Positions 43,501-52,516 of a stretch of DNA of 64,000 nucleotides are shown one piece after another. Under the pieces are notes generated by a model, which made no database searches, was not told where the DNA came from, and saw only the letters and a program-made list of their open reading frames with translations. Origin of the DNA: Dastarcus helophoroides (lineage: Eukaryota > Arthropoda > Insecta > Coleoptera > Bothrideridae). Position numbers and translations under genes: made by a program. Where the stretch lies: positions 37,447,992-37,511,991 of the forward strand of contig CM053329.1 of NCBI GenBank assembly GCA_028583605.1. Direction: 5' to 3'. How positions within the stretch are numbered: the stretch's first letter is position 1; each line of letters opens with the position of its first letter.

Positions 43501-44990
43501 AGAGGAAAAGGCGAAATTCTGAATAAAAGGCGAAATTCTGAATAAAAGTCGAAATTTTCAAAAAATGTGCGAATGGTGAAAAAAGTAAAAATTTTCACAA
43601 AAAGTAAACAACTGATAATATTTTTTGAATGAGTTAAAATTTTGAGAAAAAACTGAAATGAAAAAATATAAAATTGTAAAATTGGAAATGTTCAATGGAA
43701 GTTTTCAGTCAATTTGAAAACTTAGAGTCAAAAATTTAAAAAATTATGTCGAATTCAAAATAGTCAAAATCTCGAGTAAAAGTAAAAGTCTTGAAAAAAT
43801 CGAAAGTCGATGAAAACATTTTGAAAAAAAATGGTAAATATCTTAAAAGTTGCATTTCTCAAAGTAGTCAAAAGTACAAAAAAAGTCAATATTCTCAAAT
43901 AGTCAAAATTGTCAGAGTTCAAATTTTCAAAAAGATTAGAAGTTTCAAGAAAATTTCAAGCAAAGTAGAAATTGGAATACTAAACTTGTCCCCTGAAGCC
44001 AAGAAAGATTAAAAAACACACCAAAGTTGCGTTTCGATAGCCAAGCTATCATCTTCAGATGTATTTCAATTTTTAAAGATAACTAAGGACCACCAAAGGT
44101 AGAAATCACAAAAAAAGTCGATTTTTTTTTAAAAAGTGATGATTTTGAAAACCTGCAGTTTTTAAAAACTCCAATTTTTAAAAACTCCAATTTTTAAAAA
44201 CTCCAATTTTTAAAAATACAAAATTCTGAAAAAAGTTAAAACTTGCACAGAGTAAAAATTCCAAAAAAAATCAAAAAAATGTAGTTTTCCGAAAGAAAAA
44301 GAACTCAGAAGATCAAAAATTTGAAAGAGTATCGAAATTTTCAAAATAGCGGAATTTGGGCAAAACTCGAAAGTTCCATAGAGCAACATTTTAAAAAAAA
44401 TATTTGGAAACGGTTAAAATTTTTAAATCAAATCAAAATTTCGAAAGGAAGTTAAATATTTTTTTTAATGGAATGTTTGAAATAAGTGGAAATTTTACAA
44501 TGTCAACATTTTCAAAATAAAGTTGGAATTTAAAAAAATGAAATTAGAAATATCGAAAATTAAAAAAAAGAGTCTAATTCTTGGAAAAATTTTAACAAAG
44601 AATTCAAAGCATCAAAGACAAGGATGTCAAGAAGAGGCCAAATATTCATTAAATGGTCGAAAATATCAAAAATAAAAAAACAATTTGAGAAATAAATCGA
44701 CTTCCTAAAAAATCAATTTCCTAAAAAACTCAAAAACAAGCCAACATGCTTCAATAAATCGAATTTTAAAAGATATCAAAATATTGAAAGCAAAAGTCGA
44801 AGTTATAAAAAAATCCGCTTTTTTTTTCAAGTTGAAATTTATAATTCAGCAATAAAAATTTGTTCAGAAGTGGAAATTTCGCGAAAATGTCGAAATTTTG
44901 AGAAAAAGGAGCCTACAAAAAAATCTCAGCATTTAGCAAAAGTCAAAATTGTCGACAAAAGTCGAAATTTTCCTGAATTCTCAAGGTAAA
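43501..44990. repeat. Decayed 20-bp motif DNA, opposite orientation
   Basis: GTCGAAATTTTCAAAAA-type units on the plus strand, the complement of the preceding array. A short local repeat, TTTTTAAAAACTCCAA, occurs four times in a row at 44159-44215. Interrupted by family 3 copy d. Confidence 0.6.
43984..44093 (-). mobile_element. Inverted-repeat element with hammerhead-like core (family 3), copy d
   Basis: Left arm CTTGTCCCCTGAAGCCAAG then AAAGATTAAAAAACACACC; right arm TTTCAATTTTTAAAG then AACTAAGGACCACC. On the minus strand the core reads CTGAAGA (44058-44052), the GATAGC hairpin and GAAACGC, but the GUU cleavage triplet is gone and the right arm is shortened. Confidence 0.75.
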
Positions 44991-44995
44991 AACCC

Positions 44996-45315
44996 TCCAT
45001 TATCCAATATTACAAACAGGCAACTAGTGTTACCAGCATCTGTATTAACTGTTGCCCCATTATCCAATGTTACAAACAGCAACTAATGTTACCGCTAACT
45101 GTATTAAGTGTTGCCTGCCCTATCTAATATTATAAATAGCAACCTAGTGTTACCAGCATCTGTTTTAAGTGCTGCCTGCCTCATTATCTAGTATTACAAA
45201 GTACAATTAGTATTACTGGCATCTGTATTAAGTGTTGCCTACACCATTTCTAATATTATAAAGGGCAACTAGTGTTATCGGTTTCTGAATTAACTGTTGC
45301 CTGCTCATTATATTG
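44996..45315 (+). repeat. 60-64 bp minisatellite, part 1
   Basis: About five units with landmarks TATCCAATATTACAAACAG, CAACTAGTGTTACC, GCATCTGTATTAA and GTGTTGCCTGCC. The first units are exactly 60 bp. The array stops at the Tigger insertion at 45316 and resumes at 49757. Confidence 0.9.
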
Positions 45316-47821
45316 TACACCAATACCTCACTTTGCGTCGGGGTTACGTTCTACAAAAACACGACGCAAATTTAAACGACACAAAGTAAATTAAGATTTT
45401 CTATAGTAAACCATGGAAAGATCGAAGATAGGTTCCAGGGTTACGAAAATACTACTTTTTAAAAAGAAAACTGAACAAAGTAAACATTTGAAAAGCAAAA
45501 ATAATATAAAATTTTATTACATACATACAAAAACAAAAAAAAAACGTATTCAATTAAAACAAAATAAACTATTCAATCAATTTATGAAAAACAAAATTAA
45601 AATTAATCACTGTCTGATGAGTCCTTAGTGGCTGTTGTCGTAAGTCGGCTTTCTTTTACAAAAAATTGGTCCAATGTTTGCTGAACAGCTTTTTTTTTCA
45701 ACGTAAAATAAATTTCTTGTAGCAATTGATATTCGTAGCTACCACCTGGTACACTTTAAAACTCCTTTCGCTGAGAGGATCGTTTTTTAAAAAAATCTCC
45801 ATAGCTTCGTCAATCAAACACATCGCTTTGGAAATTTGTTTGGAGGTTAAAGTTTGTTCTTCGGAGATTTCTATTGAACGGTCACTATCATCTTCTTCAT
45901 TAGCAAATTGCAATTCCAGTTGCAATAGTTCTTCATTAGAGACTTCTTGGTTGTGCGAGGTTAGCAATTCATTTATGTCAGTCTCCTCCATACCTTCAAA
46001 ATTAGACTCTCTAGCTAAATTAGAAATTTCATGACGAACAGCTGGTGTACCATCAACTTCTGCAGCGCATATTCGGTGAACACATTCAGGCCATATTTTG
46101 CGTCAAACACCATTCATGCAAGATGGTTTAATCTCCTCCCACGAATCGAAAATAATTTCTATGGCTTTTATAATGTAGAACTTTTTCCAAAACTCTAGCA
46201 TGGTAGGCTTATCTTGTCCATCAGTCTCACTTAAAAGAAGTTTAAATGTTCGTGGAAGGTAATAACTTTTAAAAGTTGATATTACTCCCTGATCCATCGG
46301 CTGAATAACTGGTGTCGTATTATTATTATTATTAAATACAAATTCACGTTTTCTGACTCAACGTAAACTGGATGGCCAGGAGCATTGTCTACTAGGACCA
46401 AAGCCTTGAAGTTTAAGTTTTCCTTGTTGCAATAAGCTTTAATTTCTGGAATAGCACAAGTTGAAACCCAGTTTTGAAATAATTATGCTGTCATCCATGC
46501 TTTTTTGTTTGCTCGCCAGTGGACAGGAAGCAGATTCTTTGAATAACCTTTCATAGCTCTTGGATTTTCTGATTGATAAATTAGAAATGGTTTAAATTTG
46601 AAATCACCATATGCATTACCATCAAGAAGAAGAGTCAGTCTATCCTTGCCAGCTCTAAATCCTGGCGCAGATTTTTCTGTTTTAGATATGAAAGTTCTGT
46701 TAGGTAGACGTTTCCAAAATAACCCAGTCTCGTCAACATTAAAGACTTGTTTCGGATCATAGCCACCTTCATGAATTAATGCTTTTAACTCTGTCGGGTA
46801 GCGTTCTGCAGCAGTTAAATCCGCGCTAGCTGCTTCGCCTTTAAGAGCAATGCTGTGCAGATTTGCTCGAACCTTGAATCTCTCGAACCAGCCCTGACTA
46901 GCTTCAAATGTTTCATTCTTGTCTGTATTATTACCACTAGCATTATCGTTGGATACTGCTTTACTTTTTATGTCATCAAATAAGCTTTTTGCTTTCGTCT
47001 GAATTACCATTTTACTTAATGGTATTCTCTGCGCAACTTGATTTTCAATCCAAATAGAAAGCAAGGTCTCCATTTTGATCATCAAAGCACTCCTTGTACG
47101 GGTCATCGTTTTAGTATCTAATGATGTTGCAGGTTTTGCAGCCTCTCTTATTTTATCCCCATCTCGATCTCTAATACTTCTGACAGTTGTTGCAGCCAAG
47201 CCAATAGCCTTTGCTACCTCCACAGCCTTCTCTCCCTTATCAAATCGTCGCAGAATATCTTATTTTGTCTCCAAACTGATAGTTTTTTTTTTTATTTTTG
47301 GTAATTCTACCAGCAGCGCCCTTTCCACTCATTTGGCTAAAAAAATTACAAGTGTATGTAAAAATAAATAATATAACTCTGCCAATAAATAAATTGGAAC
47401 AATATTAACCTTTTTTGTAACCAGAAACAACCCGTAAAAGTTTATTATTCTCTTTTAAAAAAAAGCTCAACACACTAATTGAAACGTTACAAAAAGCACA
47501 ACATACTACATAATTAAAACTGAACTCTAAAATTAGCAAAACAAAGTGAAAATAAAACTGTATTAAAATTGCGTTGATTTTCGGGTAGAAAGGGAATCCT
47601 CGAGTTTGATGGCATGGCGCAATTAGAAACAAAAGTGGTGCCATCTTTTATAAAAAAAAAAAAAAATTCAGAAAATTTCAAAAAAAAAATTAAAGACTCG
47701 AACCCAAAACAACGCAACCTCGAAAATCTAACGACGCACAGTGAAAATTAGTATTAATTAAGCAGCGACGCAACTTCGAAAAAATGCAAAACGAAACGAC
47801 GCAAAGCGAGGTATTGGTGTA
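45316..47821 (-). mobile_element. Tigger-like transposon, copy 1
   Basis: The element 45318-47819 (2,502 bp) is flanked by TA at 45316-45317 and 47820-47821. Terminal inverted repeats are CACCAATACCTCACTTTGCG at the left and CGCAAAGCGAGGTATTGGTG at the right. It contains one decayed transposase gene on the minus strand. It is closely similar in full length, and opposite in orientation, to the copy at 52518-55022. Confidence 0.95.
45603..47332 (-). pseudogene. Tigger/CENP-B-like transposase, copy 1 (broken)
   Basis: Begins MSGKGAAGRITKN at 47332. The psq-type HTH (FDKGEKAVEVAKAIGL then TTVRSIRDRDGDKI) lies out of frame with the start because of a poly-A run shift, and a TAA at 47260-47262 precedes it. 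The CENP-B domain (GWFERFKVRANLHSIALKGE) and the DDE domain follow, with FNVDETGLFWKRL, LVLVDNAPGHPVYV and IQPMDQGVISTFK. Breaks after that: TAA (TCA in copy 2) at 46483-46485, a 5-unit ATA microsatellite near 46320 that shifts the frame before the third catalytic D, and TGA for Trp at 46103-46105. The acidic C-terminus ends MDSSDSD-like at 45605. Inactive. Confidence 0.93.
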
Positions 47822-48183
47822 TTCACGAATTATAGAAGGAAAATAGTACACGACCGCAGAAAAGGGTGTCAAAAAAGCGTCTGGAGAGTAGGTAGTTCGT
47901 TCTCGTGATATCAAAAGTGATTGAATTCTATTACTAAAATAAGAAACGAAGCAAATAAATATGGCTATTAAACACCTGTTGAGAAATGTCAGAACTTACC
48001 GATTTCGTTTTATTTTAATGTCATTTCTTAGCGCATTCAATTCATATTTTTTACGAAAAAAATGATGCAGGAGAAATCTAAAAACGTTTGAGATGGGTTT
48101 TTTTTGTAGTCTTTCAACAGAATAACTGAGCTGCAATTGCTACTATGATCTCTGGCGCGCTTAAGGTGAGCAATGATTTTCAA
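47822..48183. other. Unassigned stretch
   Basis: Unique sequence between Tigger copy 1 and the GA microsatellite. It contains no recognised gene and no minisatellite units. Confidence 0.3.
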
Positions 48184-48184
48184 G

Positions 48185-48238
<54 letters not shown>

Positions 48239-48239
48239 T

Positions 48240-48281
<42 letters not shown>

Positions 48282-48326
48282 AAAAGAGAGAGAGAAAGAG
48301 AAAGAGAGAAAGCGAGAGAAAAGAAA
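48184..48326 (+). repeat. GA microsatellite
   Basis: About 140 bp of nearly pure (GA)n with scattered A interruptions. It yields long arginine/glutamate or leucine/serine frames that are not genes. Confidence 0.97.
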
Positions 48327-48391
48327 CAGTCGGAACTATTCCACTTTCTAGACGCATTTTGGTCAAATTTTTATGCATAACCAATACAAAA

Positions 48392-49751
48392 TGGGCCATA
48401 AGTAATGGTACAGAGAGCAATAGTGGATTTTTTGAATAAAAATAATGTTATTTAGCTACATTTAGCTTATACTAAAAGTTGATACTAACATAAATACAGA
48501 GTGTTAAAGTTAAAAAAAAAGTTTGATTTTTCGTATAACTATTGAATTAATTGTAATATAGGCACGAAATTGGACACAATGGGGTTTCTTCAGTCAACAA
48601 ACTCTAATTTGCTAACATATTACCAATAGCTGATAGGGGCGCTACCTGCGCTACCTTCATAGCTCTAAATCTTCATAACTTTTTTGTACACCAACGTATA
48701 TTAATTTTAAATGGGTTGTTTTATTTCCCCATATTTTCTACGTAAAAAAGGTGTACTTTCTGAAAGTTGATACGAGCAACCGTTTCCAAGATATTTGCGT
48801 TTAAAGCTTGACGTGAATTGGTTTTAAATTACTAAGATATTAAATTTTCGAAGTAGGCTTGAAAAAAACTGATCATAAGACAGCTTTGAAAGTTATCTAT
48901 TTTAAATATTATTTATTATTACCTAAATTTTGAAAATCTAAATAAAGAAAATCCAAAAAATTAAGACGTAATTTATTTTCTAACATAGAGATGTGAGATA
49001 GGAAGTCTGAGTCCGCACAAGCAAATTTTAATAGTCTGTGTGGTCAAAGCGGATATTCAAAGATGAATTTCAATAAAAGACAGCCAGATTTTTAATTGTT
49101 TACAATCCCTTTACATTGAAAAAGTCATTTCCCACATTCTTATTTTTGAAAATAAATTTTGTTTTGGTATTTCATTTAAATTTGCTTTAGAAATTTAAAA
49201 AATGTGTGTAATAATAACGTCAGTAGAGTAATATTTGATATAAACTATTTTAGAGTCAGTTTCATTACTTTTATTTTAAACCTACTGCGAAAAATTCCCA
49301 TTTACATAACTTAAAATAAACGTACTGCACACTTTGAAAGCAAATAACTTTGTAAACGGTTGCTTGTATCAACATTTACAAAGTATACCTTTTTTACGTA
49401 AAAAATGTAGGTAAATAAAAATATCTATTTAAAATAAGTGCACATAAAGGCACAAAAAAGTTATGATGCTTTAGAATAATACAAGGTAGCGCAGGTGGCG
49501 CCCCCTATGAGTTACTGACAATCGGTTAGCAAATTAGAATTTCTTGACCAAAAAAACCCCCCTATGCCAAATTTCTCGTCTATGGTGAAATGTGTTCATC
49601 AGTTGTGCGAAAAAATCACAATTTTTGTTTCAACTTTGACACCCTGTATCTCTGTTAATATCAGCTTTTGGTATAAGGAAAATGTAGCTAAATCACGTTA
49701 TTTTTATACGAAATATCTTCTGTTGCTTTATGTACCATTACTTAGGGTCCA
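48392..49751. mobile_element. Palindromic non-autonomous element with arms of about 430 bp
   Basis: Left arm 48392 to about 48815 and right arm about 49325 to 49751 are inverted, diverged copies. Landmarks are TAAGTAATGGTACA against TGTACCATTACTTA; ATTTAGCTACATTT against AAATGTAGCTAAAT; CTAATTTGCTAACA against GGTTAGCAAATTAGA; GCTACCTGCGCTACCTT against AAGGTAGCGCAGGTGGCG; and TTTTTTACGTAAAAAA near both inner ends. The 500-bp centre has no coding capacity. The minisatellite resumes directly after its right end. Confidence 0.8.
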
Positions 49752-49756
49752 ACCTG

Positions 49757-49945
49757 TATTACAAACAACAACTAAAGTTACCGACATTTGTACTAAGTGT
49801 TGCCTGCCTAATATTCCAATATTCTAAATATTATAAACCGCAACTAGTGTTACCGGTATTTGTATTAACTATTGCCTGCCCCATTATTACAAATTGCAAC
49901 TAGTATTACCGAGATAAGTATTAAGTGTTGCCTGCTCTATTAACT
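49757..49945 (+). repeat. 60-64 bp minisatellite, part 2
   Basis: Three further units of the array at 44996-45315: TATTACAAACAACAACT, AACTAGTGTTACCGG and TAAGTGTTGCCTGC. Separated from part 1 by about 4.4 kb of inserted DNA. Confidence 0.88.
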
Positions 49946-50284
49946 TTATTACTTTATTATTTGGTTTATTTTTTAATTATCTTTAATTATAACTTGTTAT
50001 CTATAAAAAATACATACTGGTGTATACTTTTAATTACAGTAAAACAACTCATTTCATTTAAATATTAAACTTCAATCGAGTTTTGTTATTAAAGTTTTAT
50101 TTTTTATTCAAACAATTGCAAAGTTCTGAAAATTCAATGCGTAATATTCAATAGTAATCTATTTAAACTTAACTCATCTGAAGTGAAGTCTAGAGCTAAA
50201 AATTTATTATATTTGCTGACATATTGTATTTTACCCAAGAAAAAAAATATTTTTCATTAATTTTCTTACATCATATTTTTGTTG
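49946..50284. other. Gene-free AT-rich spacer
   Basis: No gene or repeat is recognised. Confidence 0.3.
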
Positions 50285-50445
50285 TGGTTATCTTTAAAAA
50301 TTAAAATACAAATCTTGTCCCCTGAAACCAAGAAAGATTAAAAAACATAACAAAGGTTGCTCTAACGCGTTTCTATCATCTTCAGAGATATACTGATACT
50401 TTTTTAATCTTTCTCGGTTTCAGGGAATAAGATTTGTATTTCTAC
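50285..50445 (-). mobile_element. Inverted-repeat element with hammerhead-like core (family 3), copy e
   Basis: Left arm TGGTTATCTTTAAAAATTA then CTTGTCCCCTGAAACC; right arm TTAATCTTTCTCGGTTTC then AATAAGATTTGTATTTC. On the minus strand CTGAAGA is followed by GATAGAAACGCGTT: the stem II hairpin is deleted, so this core cannot fold as a hammerhead. Confidence 0.75.
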
Positions 50446-50671
50446 ATTATATTTATTGCAGAAATTAAACCTAGAAAGCTTCAGTGTTTTCTCCACAAAA
50501 TAAATACTTAATCGTGCTAAATTCGTAACTCGTTATCTTGCTAAATTCAGAAATTCCAAATAGCATTCGCCAAATAAACAGAAATCCGGCTACCAATACT
50601 TTAAAATACAGCATAATAAACTGTCGTCTCGTGTTACAATTATTTGACTTTATGAGTAATAGCAATCGCGG

Positions 50672-50715
50672 ATAAGATAAAGCCCACACAATCTTATCTC
50701 TGCTCAATGCTCACA
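50672..50715 (+). promoter_or_regulatory. Paired GATA-type sites upstream of signal-peptide exon A
   Basis: GGATAAGATAAAGC and, 15 bp on, ATCTTATCTC place WGATAR motifs in both orientations 80-120 bp upstream of the ATG at 50792. GATA factors drive many insect gut, fat-body and hemocyte genes. Functional use here is inferred from position. Confidence 0.35.
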
Positions 50716-50791
50716 CCTAAACAAAATAATTCCAATTCCAGTTCGCCGGCAGTAGCTCCCAAAAAATTAATCGTTATTTTTGCACCGAACA

Positions 50792-50864
50792 ATGCATGTG
50801 AAATTAATTTTCGCCACAATTGCAATTTTGTGCAAAAGTGCGTTGTGCCAGGTAGACATTAACT
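50792..50864 (+). CDS. Predicted first coding exon of a secreted protein (gene A)
   Basis: From the ATG at 50792 the exon encodes 24 residues, MHVKLIFATIAILCKSALCQ followed by VDIN, and ends one base into the next codon at a strong donor, AACT|GTAAGT. The residues form a typical signal peptide: a basic residue, a hydrophobic core, and small residues before a likely cleavage site near ALCQ. The unspliced frame runs on but loses all character. Exon B at 52161 has the same design: signal peptide only, donor T|GTAAGT, phase 1. I could not find the second exon. It may be a small secreted peptide or the start of a larger extracellular protein. Confidence 0.45.
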
Positions 50865-50869
50865 GTAAG

Positions 50870-51630
50870 TATTATTTATATTTTCAAACTGCAATGCGTT
50901 TGAGTAATCTGGAGGTACAAAAAAATTCGATGATTCATGTGCGTTACCTTTTGGAATTTTCGCTTTTGTATTCGACGAAGGGATTTCTATCGATCCTATA
51001 CTGCGTGTGGTTTATCATTTTGATAAAATTTGTTACCAATCTCGAAATTTCGAATATATATTCCGTTTTTTTTTTTTAAGTGAAAACTTCTTTAGGCGCG
51101 TTGAACGATTTGGGATAGGAGGTAAATGTGTTACCATCACGCGTTACCAACAATCCTAAGTGTTAGGGGTATATTCTACTGGTAACTTTAGAGCATATAT
51201 TTCATTATCAATAAATATTAAATTCGTTTCCACACGATACAAGCATCCACCAACCACAAATACAAAAAGGTGAGTCAGTTTGATAGAATTTATTTTCAAA
51301 TATTTCCAATATTCTGACCTATTTACTACTATCAGTTCGAACTACCTAGTTTTAGGTTTTCACTTCGGTCAGCAGTCTCCAAATTTTAAATATATTTTAA
51401 GCTTTTCTCAAAATTTTGATTGTTTTCTGAAAACTTGGACTTTAATCTTAAAATTTCTTTTAAAAGTCTTGAATTCTCGAATTTAAAGCCCCCAGCTTAT
51501 CAATTCCGTACAAATTTTGGAAAAAAATGTTGATGATTATTTAGATCTCCCGAATTTTTTAAATATAACAAGAAGTCTACTTAGTTTACTAACTAGAATT
51601 ACTGTGTAGTTAATGAACAGTGAAATTTAC
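50870..51630. other. Presumed intron or intergenic DNA
   Basis: No exon with a matching phase 1 acceptor is evident by eye. The open frame 51280-51486 is AT-rich and lacks a signature. Confidence 0.3.
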
Positions 51631-51631
51631 A

Positions 51632-51885
51632 ACATATTTGAAAACTATTTTTTTCTTAATCAGTGTTAGAAATTGGAAATGCGTATAGCCTTAAAGCCTT
51701 ATCAAGAATAGAAGTCCCTTTAGTGCTGTCGTTATTATATCCATAATTTACAGGATATCTAAAAACTATTTTTTTCTTAATCAATATTAGAAATTGGAAA
51801 TAGCGTATAGCCTCAATGCCTTAGCAAGAATAGAAGTGCCTTTAGTGGAATCGGTTATTTTATCCAAAATTTGTACCAGAGGTAA
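51632..51885 (+). repeat. 121-bp tandem duplication
   Basis: Two direct copies begin AAAACTATTTTTTTCTTAAT at about 51641 and 51762 and share AGAAATTGGAAAT, GCGTATAGCCT and CAAGAATAGAAGT. Non-coding. Confidence 0.85.
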
Positions 51886-52160
51886 TGTGTTGATAAAATA
51901 TTGACTATGACAAGTGATTTAGTTTGTAATAGTTGCAACATCCGGTGGTAAACACATTCAGGTTGCATCGTGCGAATTACTTTGATTGGCGTGTTGTTAT
52001 CAAAAAGTGTGATTCATTATTCTCGGTGTCAAGAAACAAAATAAGTCTCCATGCTGCACTAGATATCCATAAACTGCATAGTGATCGAGTTGAACACACT
52101 TCCAACTATTCACTTGAAATTCTTCACTTCACTTGAAAATAGTTCTTAAAAAAATCAGTA

Positions 52161-52242
52161 ATGTTATGTTGTAAATTATTTTTATTGGTGCTGTTGTGTA
52201 CAATCGTTGACTCGGTTTTGAGCAAGTATGAACACTGGAAAT
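52161..52242 (+). CDS. Predicted first coding exon of a secreted protein (gene B)
   Basis: The ATG at 52161 opens 27 residues, MLCCKLFLLVLLCTIVDSVL followed by SKYEHWK, and the exon ends AAAT|GTAAGT. It has a strongly hydrophobic signal-peptide core and a plausible cleavage site near DSVLS. Exon length, domain content, donor sequence and intron phase (1) match exon A about 1.4 kb upstream, on the same strand. I infer tandem paralogues or alternative first exons of one gene. The Tigger copy 2 lies 275 bp downstream, inside the presumed intron. The downstream exons were not identified. Confidence 0.45.
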
Positions 52243-52417
52243 GTAAGTTCAAATCTGTTTAGTTTTTCCTTGACCTTTTGATTAAATATAAATGCATATA
52301 TTAGATATTAGTTATTACAAACAAATTCGATAAACGCAAATAATGTAATGATGCATAAAATTATACCAATCAATCGTATGTTGTGCTTAGATCTTACCTA
52401 TAAATCTTAATTAAGTT

Positions 52418-52516
52418 TGTTGCCTTTCAAACAGAGAGCTTAAAAGTTTGTTGTATTTCAAATAGAGAGCTTAAAAGTTTGTTGTATTTTAAATAGAGCG
52501 CTTAAAAATTTGTTGT
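52418..52516 (+). repeat. 30-bp minisatellite interrupted by Tigger copy 2
   Basis: Three units of AGAGAGCTTAAAAGTTTGTT plus GTATTTCAAAT end at the transposon's TA. The next unit resumes immediately after the element (TATTTGAAATAAAGAGCT at 55023) and again after family 3 copy f (TTTCAAATAGAGAGCTTAAA at 55149). Confidence 0.88.

Noticed and set aside
48037..48420. Open frames rich in Arg-Glu or Ser-Leu
   Set aside because: Produced by the GA microsatellite at 48184-48326.
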